A stretch of 64,000 nucleotides of DNA from Amborella trichopoda (lineage: Eukaryota; Streptophyta; Magnoliopsida; Amborellales; Amborellaceae). Positions 1 to 10,413 of the stretch are shown here, piece by piece. The notes below the pieces were generated by a model. The model searched no databases, was not told the DNA's origin, and worked only from the letters and a program-made list of their open reading frames with translations. Location of the stretch: NCBI RefSeq assembly GCF_000471905.2, contig NW_006499705.1, positions 1,532,403 to 1,596,402 of the forward strand, read 5' to 3'. Every line of letters starts with the position of its first letter. Position 1 is the stretch's first letter. A program made the position numbers and the translations under genes.

Positions 1-1053
1 GAATTTCACTTAAACCATTAATAATAGTCACTTTCTATAACATTTCAAAAATAACCAATCAAATATTTTGGGCTCAAATTTAGAAAGGTAGCAGTTTGTA
101 AAGGTATTCTAGCATAATTGCCAATTTAATATGTATAGAAAAACTCTTATAGAAATTCAAGAATACGGAATTATCACAATTTATGGGATATCAATCCACA
201 AATAAACATTTCACAATAATACTATAATCAATTGCAAAAATGTCAGTTTTTAAATAATAAGGCAGTCATTTGCACATGAATTTTACAATGTCTAAATATT
301 CAAAACAGTAGAAAGAAATATCACAATTTTACTAAAAGCAGAAATATCATATTTATTTCTAACAATAAACAAGAAAAATATATAAATTTATTTTTCTAAT
401 TTATAGCATTCAAAATTTCTAACATAGATAAAATATCATATTTTTTATCAAAAAGATTATTTTTCAAGATAATGAGGTCACGTGCGCATAAAATTTATCG
501 CGTCTAAAATTCATGATAATAAGCAGAAATAATTATTTCATCTTATTTTTAAAAAGAATGGATTATTTTTCGAGACAATGAGGTCACTTACACACAAAAC
601 TGATAAAATAAAGATCCTAGACGGAAATATCACTGTTTATTAAAAATAGACTATTTTTCAGAAAGACGATGTCACTTACCCACAAATACTTGAGAACGAG
701 CTTCCGATAAAAATTCGGCTAGAGAGAGGAGTTCACTGTGTTTCGACCAGAGAGAAAAATCTCATAAGTTTTCTAAAGTAGGAGTTCTCATCTCTCTGAA
801 TTTAAATTCTACTAATATATTATTTTATTCTTTTATTACGTTACAGGTGTGAGCGTTAGGTTACGCTTTAAAAGACTAAAGCCCACGTCCTTCAGTGGAC
901 GTGGCAAGCGCAAAGAAGCAACAAAGCTTTTAAACGAAAAGCTTTGAAAAGTAGAGATGGTCCCTAAGGACCATCATGTTCAAACGAATCATCATGTATT
1001 AAAAAATTATTTTCTTCTCCTTTTTTTTTTTTCAAAAGTTTAGGATTTTTACA
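1..1053 (-). mobile_element. 3' LTR (partial) of a minus-strand LTR retrotransposon
   Basis: This stretch is almost identical to 1871-2927, with a few single-base differences and small indels in T runs. Read on the minus strand it begins TGTAAAAATCC at 1053, directly after a purine tract (minus strand AAGGGGGAAAGAA, plus 1054-1066), which is the expected order PPT then 3' LTR. The left end of the LTR lies outside the window, so its full length and target duplication cannot be read. The near-identity to the other LTR implies a fairly recent insertion (inference). Confidence 0.8.
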
Positions 1054-1161
1054 TTCTTTCCCCCTTAAAGAAATTTAGTCCTCTAAATTTGTGTACCTGA
1101 TTATTGAAAAATATTTTTAAATTTCCTAAAAATCTTAAATCTATTGCTCTGATACCATAAT
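1054..1161 (-). mobile_element. 108-bp internal region with PBS and PPT only
   Basis: On the minus strand the sequence TGGTATCAGAGC (plus 1146-1157) follows the end of the 5' LTR. It is the classical primer binding site for initiator-Met tRNA used by many plant LTR elements. About 80 bp later comes the polypurine tract AAGGGGGAAAGAA and then the 3' LTR. No gag or pol fits in this space. The residual text between them (minus strand GAGGACTAAATTTCTTTAAG) resembles the sequence just upstream of the PPT in many plant Ty3/gypsy elements. It is therefore either an internally deleted gypsy element or a non-autonomous derivative mobilised in trans. Confidence 0.75.
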
Positions 1162-2927
1162 TGTCACACCCCAAGAATTTACAGTACTGTTATTCCTGAG
1201 ATGTGACAGACACAACATATATACATCTATTGATAGGACAAATTTACAGTGGCGAGGTCTTACAAAGTAAATAAAAAAAGCTAGCACAACAACAGTATCT
1301 TCCAAAGTTGATCTTGACTAGCACTCAAAATGAAACCGCAATTATCCTGAAAAATGTTTATCATAGTTTGATGAGTTTGGCTACTCAGTAAGTGATCATC
1401 ATAATCTTAAAAATAATCATGATTGAAAGATATCAATATTTTTCAAAATGAGATCTATTAATAGAAATGCAGCAACAATTTCACTTTCAATAATTGCATA
1501 ATTAAGTATAATCCGAGTAATTGAAATGCTTATAACAATTTTAACGACAGTACATAATTCAAAGGATTTCACAAAATACCCTACTGGCGTCCCAAGTAGG
1601 TCACATATATACCCCATCAGCGTCCTGATGGGTCCACTTAATCCCTATCGACGTCCCAGATAGGTCCACTTAATCCTTGCAGGTCCACTTATACCTCACC
1701 GGCGTACCGGATGAGTCCACTTAATCCCTACTGGCGTCCCAGATAGGTCCACTTATACCTCACCGGCAAACCGGATGAGTCCACTTGCATACTTAAATTA
1801 TTTCTAAATCTCTTTAAACATTCGAAAGCAGCAATATCATGTACTCAACATATCACTGAAATCATTAATATGAATTTCACTTAAACCATTAATAACAGTC
1901 ACTTTCTATAACATTTCAAAAATAACCAATCAAATATTTTGGGCTCAAATTTAGAAAGGTAGCAGTTTGTAAAGGTATTCTAGCATAATTGCCAATTTAA
2001 TATGTATAGAAAAACTCTTATAGAAATTCAAGAATACGGAATTATCACAATTTATGGGATATCAATCCACAAATAAACATTTCACAATAATACTATAATC
2101 AATTGCAAAAATGTCAATTTTTAAATAATAAGGCAGTCATTTACACATGAATTTTACAATGTCTAAATATTCAAAACAGTAGAAAGAAATATCACAATTT
2201 TATTAAAAGCAGAAATATCACATTTATTTCTAACAATAGACAAGAAAAATAAATAAATTTATTTTTCTAATTTATAGCATTCAAAATTTCTAACATAGAT
2301 AAAATATCACATTTTTTATCAAAAAGATTATTTTTCAAGATAATGAGGTCACGTGCGCATAAAATTTATCGCGCCTAAAATTCATGATAATAAGCAGAAA
2401 TAATTATTTCATCTTATTTTTAAAAAGAATGGATTATTTTTCGAGACAATGAAGTCACTTACACACAAAACTGATAAAATAAAGATCCTAGACGGAAATA
2501 TCACTGTTTATTAAAAATAGACTATTTTTCAGAAAGACGATGTCACTTACCCACAAATACTTGAGAAGGAGCTTCCGATAAAAATTCGGCTAGAGAGAGG
2601 AGTTCACTGTGTTTCGACCAGAGAGAAAAATCTCATAAGTTTTCTAAAGTAGGAGTTCTCATCTCTCTGAATTTAAATTCTACTAATATATTATTTTATT
2701 CTTTTATTACGTTACAGGTGTGAGCGTTAGGTTACGCTTTAAACGGACTAAAGCCCACGTCCTTCAGTGGACGTGGCAAGCGCAAAGAAGCAACAAAGCT
2801 TTTAAACGAAAAGCTTTGAAAAGTAGAGATGGTCCCTAAGGACCATCATGTTCAAACGAATCATCATGTATTAAAAGTTTATTTTCTTCTTCTTCTTTTT
2901 TTTTTTCAAAAGTTTAGGATTGTTACA
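1162..2927 (-). mobile_element. 5' LTR (complete, about 1.77 kb)
   Basis: On the minus strand this LTR runs from TGTAACAATCC (2927) to a terminal TGACA just before the PBS, giving TG...CA ends and a length of 1766 bp. It contains a hairpin-rich minisatellite (1575-1788). Near its start it also has three adjacent stem-loops at about 2750-2850 (CCCACGTCC/GGACGTGG, AAAGCTTT/AAAGCTTT, GATGGTCC/GGACCATC). The flank right of 2927 is LINE 3' sequence, so the element probably inserted into that LINE. This cannot be confirmed without the left flank. Confidence 0.8.
1575..1788. repeat. Minisatellite of about 31 bp, roughly 7 units, inside the LTR
   Basis: Successive units end in GGTCCACTTA or GAGTCCACTT and each begins with a short inverted repeat around a GCGT core, for example CCCATCAGCGTCCTGATGGG and ACCTCACCGGCGTACCGG. 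Arms change in a compensating way between units (CTACTGG/CCAAGTAG, CATCAG/CTGATG), so each unit keeps a hairpin. The matching part of the other LTR lies outside the window. Confidence 0.75.
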
Positions 2928-4040
2928 TTTATGTTCCACATAATGCCTCCGACACAGTCTTTTGGTAGATTCAGTCCGATGGACTGTACTCTATTAAGTC
3001 CATGTATAATCTCTTGTTCCATGACCGTTGGCGTTGGTCGATGCCTCAGATTGCCCCAATCTAGAAATGGCCTTTACCTTTAAAGATACTAGCTTTCCTT
3101 TGGCTGGTAGTACAAAATAAGGTTATCACTGTTGACAACCTTATCAAGAGAGACAAGGTGTTACCTAATGTGTGCCTATTGTGTAAATTGGATGCTGAAA
3201 AAGGACCGCACCTCTTTCTTCATTGCCCTTTCACTTTTAGAATATTGTGTTGGTTTTTTTATGCACTTGGTCTTACCTTGGTGATGCTCGTTGATGTTCT
3301 TGGGATCATCTCAAACTTGTCGGCCCCCCTACCCAAAGCTGGTTCGATCGTATGGTGGATGGCGAGAGGCCTAATACTCTAGGAAGTCTGGAAGGAAAGG
3401 AACCGTAGGACTTTTGATGATGTCAGCCTACCTTTTGCGAAGGTGTTAGACAATATTCTTCGTGGCCTGTGGCTCTTCTGTTCAGTTTCAAAGGATTGGT
3501 CCGATTTGTTTGAAGTTGATTTCAAGAGGAACCTTTCAATCCTCTTCCGTCTAAATGCCTTCAAAAGTAGGTCGAAGGGTAGATGGGTGCTCCCTTTGGA
3601 GGGAACTTTTAAACTTAACTTTGATGGAAGCTCTTTTGGAAATCTTGGTCCGACTGACATTGGAGGGGTTCTAAGAGACTCGAATGGTACGGTGGTGTAC
3701 TCTTATGCGGGCCCCCTTGGGGACAAAACAACTAACCATGTGGAGATGCATAGCCTTCTTCATGGTTTAAATATCTTCATTGACATGCAACTAGGCCGGT
3801 TCTATATTGTGGAGGGGGATTCACTTAACATTATTAATTGGTGTAATGGAACCCATAGGCCCCCCTGAGAGCTTAGGTCCACCCTGCTGCAGATCTAGGA
3901 TTTGTCTAGGACTCTTGATATTTCATTTTTGCATGTTTTTCATGCTAATGTGCTAGCTGATCTTCTTTTTTAACTTTCGGATACTGTAATCTCATTCTAG
4001 CTTCTTTTTAATACAAGTATTGAACTCCTCTCAAAAAAAA
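2928..4040 (+). pseudogene. LINE A: 3' end of a LINE ORF2 (zf-RVT and RNase H)
   Basis: Translated segments give the zf-RVT signature found late in plant LINE ORF2 (VCLLCKLDAEKGPHLFLHCP at about 3162-3225). A non-LTR RNase H-like domain follows, with the three acidic positions still visible: LNFDGSS (about 3618), the Glu in NHVEMHSLL (about 3740) and VEGDSLN (about 3810). The frame is interrupted by stops, for example after LIL near 3380. Past the last stop at 3868 comes a normal LINE 3' region ending in an A-rich tail (about 4033-4043). The 5' part is missing or lies left of the LTR element. Non-functional remnant. Confidence 0.85.
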
Positions 4041-4640
4041 AAGAACACAAAGGTGTTAGGACCGTCTAATTGGCAGTGTTTGGGCTTGTCCATCCACATA
4101 TTGGATAGTAAGGGAGAATGGCTTGGGCCTTAGCGGTATTATTACCGAGCCCCAAAATGAAGTCTCTGACTCCATTCTTATTAAAAAGTTGGGGCCTAAA
4201 TCCCACTTACCACTTTTCACTACCCAAAAAAAAATCAGATGGTAAGGCACTAAGGATCGGAGCATTTATAGGACCATATGTATAACGTATAATGCTTAAC
4301 TTTACCTTTTAAATGAAGTAAAAATTGCGTATGGGCTGGTTATATTTATAAGAAATAGATTTTGGGCCCAAATATAGTAGTTTTAAATAGAAATTCTGTT
4401 TTTTTTTCTACTTTTTTTTTTTCAGTTTTACTTGCTAAACACTTGGCCACATTTTTCTGTTTTTCAGGCCTAGTGACCTTGTGTAATAATTTATCAAAAT
4501 TTAGGACCAAAAACGTATTTCTGGAAAATAGAACTAGTCCGTACATAATTTTTCCTTAGACAAAAAAATTCAAAAACCTCCTAGACTAATTACTTGAGCT
4601 TAAATTCGATTAAATTCACTTGAAATAAAAACTACGCTAA
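4041..4640. other. Intergenic, AT-rich, no gene seen
   Basis: The sequence carries poly-T runs and stop codons in all frames apart from short chance ORFs. Parts around 4330-4560 resemble 7960-8320 in order (GGACTAATTATATTTA-like text, long T tract, TTTTCCTTAGACAAA). This suggests a shared ancient repeat or segmental copy flanking FLA-1 on both sides. Confidence 0.5.
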
Positions 4641-4654
4641 ATAAATAAATATTA

Positions 4655-5035
4655 AATGCCTGAAAATTTCATGCCCTTGGGGGAGCATGTTGCCTATTTA
4701 TTCCCTCGAGACTTGAAAATAAGCTAGTCTAGGAGTATTTTTAAGACCAAAACTTGGTGATGTAACCTCTTCAATGAATATGCTATACTCAATAAACTTT
4801 TTTTTCAAATTTCATTCTATATAGGCTTGGAAAACAAAATGCCTCCAGATTGAATTGAAACCATCCAAATTTCACCATTGAGATATTGGTCTTAGAGATC
4901 TCAAAATTCAATTATTTTGAATATAATTATCAAGTAATTATTAGGTAATTCCCAAAATTTCATACAAAAATTCCTCAAGTCAGTTTTATGCCCGAGAGAA
5001 CAAGTGTACAATAGATGCTCCCATAGGTAAATAGT
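4655..5035 (+). mobile_element. MITE family C, copy 1
   Basis: Starts near CTTGGGGGAGCATGTTGCC and ends near ATAGATGCTCCCATAGG, so the ends are imperfect inverted repeats around a GGGAGCAT motif. Related copies lie at about 8340-8630 and 28498-28850, with relics at about 19450-19640, 29786-29967 and 51330-51545. Shared internal text includes GTAACCTCTTCAA and ACTGTCCAA. No ORF. Target duplications not resolved. Confidence 0.6.
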
Positions 5036-5288
5036 TATTTGGATAGAAGAAGAAAGGATGGGTTTCATGTTTAAATTTTAAAGGGATTGTGTATAAAGAG
5101 ATTATTTTGTATATAGATGTCATAATCACTCTCTCTCATTAGATGTCAAAATGGATAGCTGGGAGTGAGTTATGAAATCCTCAACTATTTTTTTTTTTTT
5201 TTGTGTGTTTATTCAACGACACACTTGCAACTGCCTTTTTTGAAATTTAAGGGATAAAAATGATTGTGACCTTGAGACATAAAAGATA

Positions 5289-5675
5289 ATGGGTACGATT
5301 TCTATAAGGTTGGAACCTTAAACAATCCAATTACGGTGCAACTCCAAATTTTATCATAACATGAAATTTTGGTGTAAAAAATTATTAGCAATATTTGAAA
5401 ATCCATTTTATCTTTAATTATAAAATTTTAAACTCCAAAAATAATTAAAATTAAGCAGATCTATAAATTTATGAAAATCTTAAAAATTGACGGTCTAGAT
5501 ACGGGGTTACAAGATGCACTATTCCCGGGACTCAAAATCTTTTTCTTTTTTTTTATATTTATACATCTCGATATTGAGATGGTCAATTAGAGGTTTTTTT
5601 ACATTAAATCGATATTTTCCGATTTTTGAGGTGCATCTATGACTCTACATTTAAGGTTGCAACCATATGTAAACT
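5289..5675 (+). mobile_element. MITE family A (Mutator-like), decayed copy
   Basis: The ends match family A in the GGTTGNAACC variant (GGTTGGAACCTTAAACAATC at the left, TTTAAGGTTGCAACCATATG at the right). The body keeps the landmark text of the family, such as AAAATTGACGGTCTAGAT and CATCTCGATATTGAGATGG. Complete family A copies elsewhere in the window have 9-bp target duplications; none is clear here. Confidence 0.65.
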
Positions 5676-5992
5676 TTTTGGTTTCTTATCATGGGTACTT
5701 TAGGAAGCAAGGAAACACAATGAGTTTCTTTGCCATGGAAAAAAGCAGATGAGGAAACATATGAACCTGCGCAAGACAGACAGAGAAACTCGGTTCAGTT
5801 ATGAGAGAAAGAGGAACTCGGTACAGTTATGACAGAGATGAACTCGGTACGGTAATCAATATGCATTCATTGTTAAAAAAAATTCCGAAGAAATGCAATA
5901 CGAGTCATTACTCGAGGGGAGAGAGAGGAAGGAGAATTAGAGACCATTACCGAACCCATGAGAGAGAAAGAGAGAGATAGGGGACCTTAATC
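5676..5992 (-). other. 3' flank of FLA-1, shared with FLA-4
   Basis: About 5790-5990 contains ACTCGGTACAGTTATGA, ACTCGGTACGGTAAT and ATGCATTCATTGTT in the same order as 25900-25975 downstream of FLA-4. The duplication that produced the cluster therefore included 3' untranslated DNA. (GA)n tracts are prominent and would be CT-rich in the minus-strand transcript. Confidence 0.6.
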
Positions 5993-7443
5993 TCAGAGCC
6001 CTTCGTCTGCCATCTCCGGCCCTGCCACGTGTCCCTCCGGCGCTATCCAAGCCGTCGATTGGACTTCAGGGAGCAACCCATCCTTCTCCAAAACCGATCC
6101 CGTCTCATGGAACAAACCATCCTCATACGCGTTTGGGACCATCCAATCCCATACTCCAAATCGTGGAAATGGCACAAAGATACTGTGCACCAAGATCCTC
6201 GAATCATACATCACATCGCACCCCTTTAATGGAACGAAGTTAATCCTCAGAGAGCCCCTAACCGAGCCGGGGTTCGTGACCACGAGGTCCTGGCCGCTAA
6301 CCAGGGTCTGTAGGATCGAGCCCATGTGTAACTGGGCCAGGTCCGATCCCTTCAAATAACGGTCGGGCACGATATGGAACCTCACGTTGTGAACGTAGGC
6401 GTACCCTCCATTTAAAATAGAGCGGTCATCGAGGGCAAAGACGGTCATATTTTGTAGGCCCACGAGTTCGCCGTACTTGATTCTCAAGGCCAGGCCCACG
6501 ATGCTGAAGCCCGAGGATCGAAGCCTCAGCATCGCGTCTCCCAGAGATGAACGCATTGTGATCGCCGGAAAATTGTTCGGGAAAAGAGATGGGGTTTCTT
6601 TTCCGGCGTCAGTGGTATTTTCCGTCGGACAGGTCAGAGGGAAGGTGTAGTTTTCCGGCGAGCAGGTGACCGAGTAGTGTAGTTTCCCGGCGAGTAGGTG
6701 AGGGGGGAGGTGTGGTTTTCTGGCAAGTGTGGGCCCGGGGAGGTGTAATTTTCCGGCGAGTAAGGGAGAGGGATGGTGTGGTTTAATGTTGAGTTGGTAT
6801 TGGCGCAGGTGTAGTTTTCCGGCAAGTAAGTGAACGGGGAGGTATAATTTTCAGGAAATTGGGTGGAGTTTTCCTGGGAGAAACAGGATTGAGGGGAAAG
6901 AGGGAAAACGAAGCCATCCAAGCCATGGATCGCAAGGAGAGCGTCGTTGAAGAGATCAGGGTGGGTGATTTGGACGCCATCGATCAAGACGTTGGTGGTG
7001 TTCTCAGTTGAGTTCATGGACGTCACAGTGATGCAACGATCGGAGCTCATGGTTTGGATCTTGGTTCCATGAGCGAGCTTAGAGAGATGGTGGTAAGTGA
7101 ACAAACCAGGGATTATGTGCTCTTTGAGGATTTGAGGGCGAGAACAACGGGAGCAAGAACGAATGGCCTGGTCATCAATAGCGAAAAGAGTTGCAGGGCC
7201 AGCCCAAGAAGAGAGATAAGAGTCGTATAAATACGGAACTGCCATGGCCAGCTCTGTGTAACCAAGGTTTGTGAGGATCGGGGCGAGCAGGGTGTGGGTT
7301 TCAGGGTAATGGGGCAATGGTGGGCGCGCCATGGTGGTGATGTTAAAACCTTGAGGGTAGAGAGAGATAGAGAGGGATCCTTGGGAGTTGCAGAGGATGA
7401 AAATGGCGAAGCAGAGGAGAGAGAGTTCAAGGCGAGTACCCAT
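5993..7443 (-). pseudogene. FLA-1: fasciclin-like arabinogalactan protein, one frameshift
   Basis: This gene is read on the minus strand. The start MGTRLELSLLCFAIF is the same as in the three paralogues and has an in-frame TAA three codons upstream, so the start is secure. A signal peptide of about 25 residues is followed by a first FAS1 domain (ATLFAIDDQAIRSC box, then the ITHPDLFNDALLAIHG box). Next comes a linker of repeated NYT/NHT sequons and a second FAS1 domain beginning MRSSLGDAMLRLRSSGF and ending at the stop (5993). The frame is lost once near 6670, where NYTT is followed by eight bases in place of a multiple of three, so translation stops at 6634. Domain 2 continues as an open frame (5993-6556). 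Apart from this lesion the gene looks intact. It could be a young pseudogene, an allele-specific break or an assembly error. Proteins of this type are secreted cell-wall glycoproteins; no enzymatic role is known. Confidence 0.8.
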
Positions 7444-7672
7444 TTCTGTTTAGATATGAGAGAGAGGACTTCTTCAACTTTCAAGAAAATAATGGGTTTT
7501 GCAGAGAAAGTGAAAAATAATGAACAGAACGTGTTGGAGACATAGAGAGAGCCGGGAGGAAGAAGAAGACGAAAATTGGACGCAAGAATTGCAGAGCAAA
7601 ATAGCGAAGGCGAGTTAGAGAGACAAAAGGAGAGGGGGAGAGAGAGCGAATCAGTTTTACATGGAACTGCAT

Positions 7673-7682
7673 CAGTACGGAC
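7673..7682 (-). promoter_or_regulatory. FLA promoter core GTCCGTACTG, FLA-1 copy
   Basis: The minus-strand sequence AAAGTAGGGTCCGTACTG lies about 230 bp upstream of the FLA-1 start. The same core is 204, 305 and 289 bp upstream of FLA-2, FLA-3 and FLA-4. Function inferred only from conservation of sequence and position. Confidence 0.5.
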
Positions 7683-8339
7683 CCTACTTTATGGATGGCT
7701 TGCTGAGTGTTTTTTCTTAGTGCACTTGAGGAGCACAAATCTTTTAGAGAAATGGCGAGTGCAATATAGGGCCAACTTTTGAATAAGGGATTTATACTAT
7801 AATAATTTTTATTTTTACCTAGAAGGCGGCCACGATTCACTTTTAGCCTTCGGATGTAAAATCTAATACATGAACGTATATCACAAATCTTTTTTACCAA
7901 AGGTAAATGGTGCCATGATACATATCCCACGTATCATAAGATACTTTACTTTTCTTTATAATTAAAAGAAAAATGATGTATGGACTAATTATATTTACCA
8001 TAAACTCATTTTTGCCCATTTTCAGTCAATTTACATAAAAATTCTCTCTTTTTTGGGTGGTTTTTTAATTTTAGTTTTACCCACCACCACATTTTTTTTT
8101 ATTTTTATTCTTATTGATGATGGGCAGTAATGCTTAGAAAGGATTGCCCCATAAACCACAAAAAACAAATAAATAATAAAAATTATGGTCAACATCTAAC
8201 CTAGGACAAACTAGAAAAAGAAAAAAAAAAAAAGAAAAAACAAAGGGGAACTCTGTAAAAAATAACCAAACATTTGGGACCAAGGTAAAAAGTACAATCC
8301 ATATGTAATTTTCCTTAGACAAAATACTAAGTGTTAAAA

Positions 8340-8630
8340 GATTTAATGCTCATGGGGGAGTATACTGTCCATATACTCTAATATGGGACTATTTAAAGGA
8401 TCCCAAAATGTTGGAATGTAACCTCTTCAACCATATGCTATACACAATATAAAGATTTTTCAAACTGCATTCCATGTAGGTTTGAAAAAAATATTGCCTC
8501 AAGATTGAATAAAAACTGTCCAACTCAAAATTTAAAATTTCTCTATGTATTTCTAGGTAGTTCACATAAAATCATCTGCCCAAGGGAGTAAGTGTACAAA
8601 ATATGCTCCGGCAGGTGCATAGTATATCAG
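8340..8630 (+). mobile_element. MITE family C, copy 2
   Basis: Runs from CATGGGGGAGTATACTGTCC to GTACAAAATATGCTCCGG. It matches the 4655-5035 copy in order, including GTAACCTCTTCAACCATATG, TCAAGATTGAAT and CTGTCCAA. It sits inside the FLA-1/FLA-2 divergent promoter. Confidence 0.6.
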
Positions 8631-8739
8631 CCCAGATTGAATACTTTCTTAATTTATGAACTTTTGTAAGTATTCGGTAGTGTATATCGTTGTCCCATTT
8701 TATGGTATCGATTCCCAAAGCAGCGGTACTTTAGGTATA

Positions 8740-8749
8740 GTCCGTACTG
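8740..8749 (+). promoter_or_regulatory. FLA promoter core GTCCGTACTG, FLA-2 copy
   Basis: TAGGTATAGTCCGTACTGT lies 204 bp upstream of the FLA-2 start codon and just before the CT-rich leader. It is identical to the FLA-1 core over ten bases, although the surrounding sequence is more diverged. Confidence 0.5.
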
Positions 8750-8952
8750 TACGAGAATAACAAAAAAAACACTTTTTACGACCCTCTCTCTCTCTACTTC
8801 GCCATTTTCCGCTGCAATTCTTGCGTTCGATTTCTTCTTCTTTCCTCTCTCTCTCTGCAACGCGCTCTGTTCATTTTTTTTTACCTTCTCTGCAAAACCC
8901 ATTTTCTTTAAACACTCAAGAAACCATGTCTCTCTCTTATCGCTTAACTAAA

Positions 8953-10413
8953 ATGGGTACTCGCCTTCAACTCTCTCTCCTCTGTTTCGCCATTTTCCTC
9001 CTCTGGAACGCCCAAGAATCCCTCTCTTTATTTCTCTTCCCCATCCCCTCTCAAGGATTCAACATCACCACCACGGCGCACCCACCATTGCCCCATTACC
9101 CTGAAACCCACACCCTGCTCGCGCCGATCCTCACGAACCTTGGCTACACAGAGCTGGCCATGGCGGTTCCCTCTTTATACGACTCCTATCTCTCTTCTTG
9201 GGCTGGTCCTGCAACTCTCTTTGCCATTAATGACCAGGCCATTCGTTCTTGCTCCAGTTGCTCTCGTCCTCAAATCCTCAAAGAGCGCATAATCCCTGGT
9301 CTGTTCACTTACCACCATCTCTCTAAGCTCGCTCATGGCACCAAGATCCAAACCATGAGCTCCGATCGCTGTATCACTGTAACCTCCATGAACTCAACTG
9401 AGAATACCACCAAGATCTTGATCGATGACGTCCAAATCACCCGCCCTGATCTCTTCAACGATGGTCTCTTGGTGATCCATGGCTTGGATGGCTTCGTTTT
9501 CCCTCCCTCACCTCAATCCAGTTTCTCGCCGGAAAATTATACCTCTCCCCTCACTTACTCACCGGAAAACCACACCTCCTCCGATCCCTATTCAACAATA
9601 AACTACACCAGCCCTCTCACTTACTCACCGGAAAACTACACCTCCCCCAATACCAACTCCACAGTAAACTACACCAGCCCCCTCACCTACTCGCCGGAAA
9701 ACTACACCTCCCCCCCAACCTACTCGACGGTAAACTACACTACCCCCCTCACCTACTCGCCGGTAAACTACACCTCCCCCGATACGTACTCACCGGCAAA
9801 CTACACCCTCCCTCTGACCCAACCGACGGAGAACACCACTGGCGCCGGAAAAGCAACACCATCTGATTTCCCGAACACTTTTCCGACGATGTCGATGCGT
9901 TCATCTCTCAGAGACGTGAAGCTGAGGCTTCGATCCTCGGGCTTCAGCATCGCGGCCCTGGCCATGAAACTCAAGTACCGCGAGCTCGTGGCCCTGCGAA
10001 ATATGACCATCTTTGCCCTCGATGACCGCTCTATTTTACATGGAGGGCACGCCTACGTTAACAACGTGAGGTTCCATATCGTGCCCGACCGTTATTTGAA
10101 GGGATCAGACCTAGCCCAGTTACAGGTGGGCGCACGCCTACGGACCCTGGTTCATGGCCAGAACCTCGTGGTCACGAACCCTGGCTCGGCTGTGAGCTCT
10201 CCGAGGATCAACTTCTCTCCACTGAAGGGGCTCGATGTGGCGTACAATTCGAGGATTGTGGTGCACAGTATCTCTGTGCCATTTCCACGAATTGGAGTAG
10301 CGGATTGGATCATCTCGAAAAGGTTGCCTCATGAGATGGGATCGACCGCGGAGATTGCGCCGGTTGGACGTGTAGCTGCGTTGGTGGCCGTGGATAATGC
10401 GATCGGAGGCTGA
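8953..10413 (+). CDS. FLA-2: two-FAS1-domain fasciclin-like arabinogalactan protein
   Basis: Intact intronless gene of 486 residues from MGTRLQLSLLCFAIF. The open frame continues upstream to 8821, but the MG(T/N)(R/C)L start is the one shared by all four paralogues and is blocked upstream by a stop in FLA-1, so it is chosen here. The layout is a signal peptide (about 1-25), FAS1 domain 1 (about 52-184, with ATLFAINDQAI and the RPDLFNDGLLVIHGLDGF box, and a CSSC pair at 100-103), and a linker (about 190-300) of ten 11-residue units each ending in an N-glycosylation sequon. FAS1 domain 2 follows (about 315-460, NMTIFALDDRSI box). SP/TP pairs in the linker are possible prolyl-hydroxylation and arabinogalactan sites. 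There is no hydrophobic C-terminus for a GPI anchor. By family it should be a secreted wall glycoprotein like FLA19-21; its partners are unknown. Confidence 0.9.
   Translation: MGTRLQLSLLCFAIFLLWNAQESLSLFLFPIPSQGFNITTTAHPPLPHYPETHTLLAPILTNLGYTELAMAVPSLYDSYLSSWAGPATLFAINDQAIRSCSSCSRPQILKERIIPGLFTYHHLSKLAHGTKIQTMSSDRCITVTSMNSTENTTKILIDDVQITRPDLFNDGLLVIHGLDGFVFPPSPQSSFSPENYTSPLTYSPENHTSSDPYSTINYTSPLTYSPENYTSPNTNSTVNYTSPLTYSPENYTSPPTYSTVNYTTPLTYSPVNYTSPDTYSPANYTLPLTQPTENTTGAGKATPSDFPNTFPTMSMRSSLRDVKLRLRSSGFSIAALAMKLKYRELVALRNMTIFALDDRSILHGGHAYVNNVRFHIVPDRYLKGSDLAQLQVGARLRTLVHGQNLVVTNPGSAVSSPRINFSPLKGLDVAYNSRIVVHSISVPFPRIGVADWIISKRLPHEMGSTAEIAPVGRVAALVAVDNAIGG
9523..9843 (+). repeat. Coding minisatellite of 33 bp, 10 units, in the FLA-2 linker
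   Basis: The unit encodes [S/T]P-x-TYSP-x-NYT, for example SPLTYSPENYT. Ten consecutive units end in NYT, NHT or NTT. Units alternate between SPENYT-type and STVNYT-type forms over part of the array, giving a 66-bp higher-order period. FLA-1 has a shorter and more degenerate version. FLA-3 and FLA-4 have only short linkers with two or three sequons. Confidence 0.9.

Larger units (their letters stand above)
7444..8952. promoter_or_regulatory. Divergent intergenic/promoter region between FLA-1 and FLA-2
   Basis: The two genes point away from each other and share 1.5 kb of upstream DNA. Each side has a GA/CT-rich leader next to its start codon (7440-7660 and 8780-8930) and a copy of the GTCCGTACTG core found upstream of all four FLA genes. 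The middle (about 7950-8640) is AT-rich and holds a family C MITE at about 8340-8630. No other gene is seen. Confidence 0.6.
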
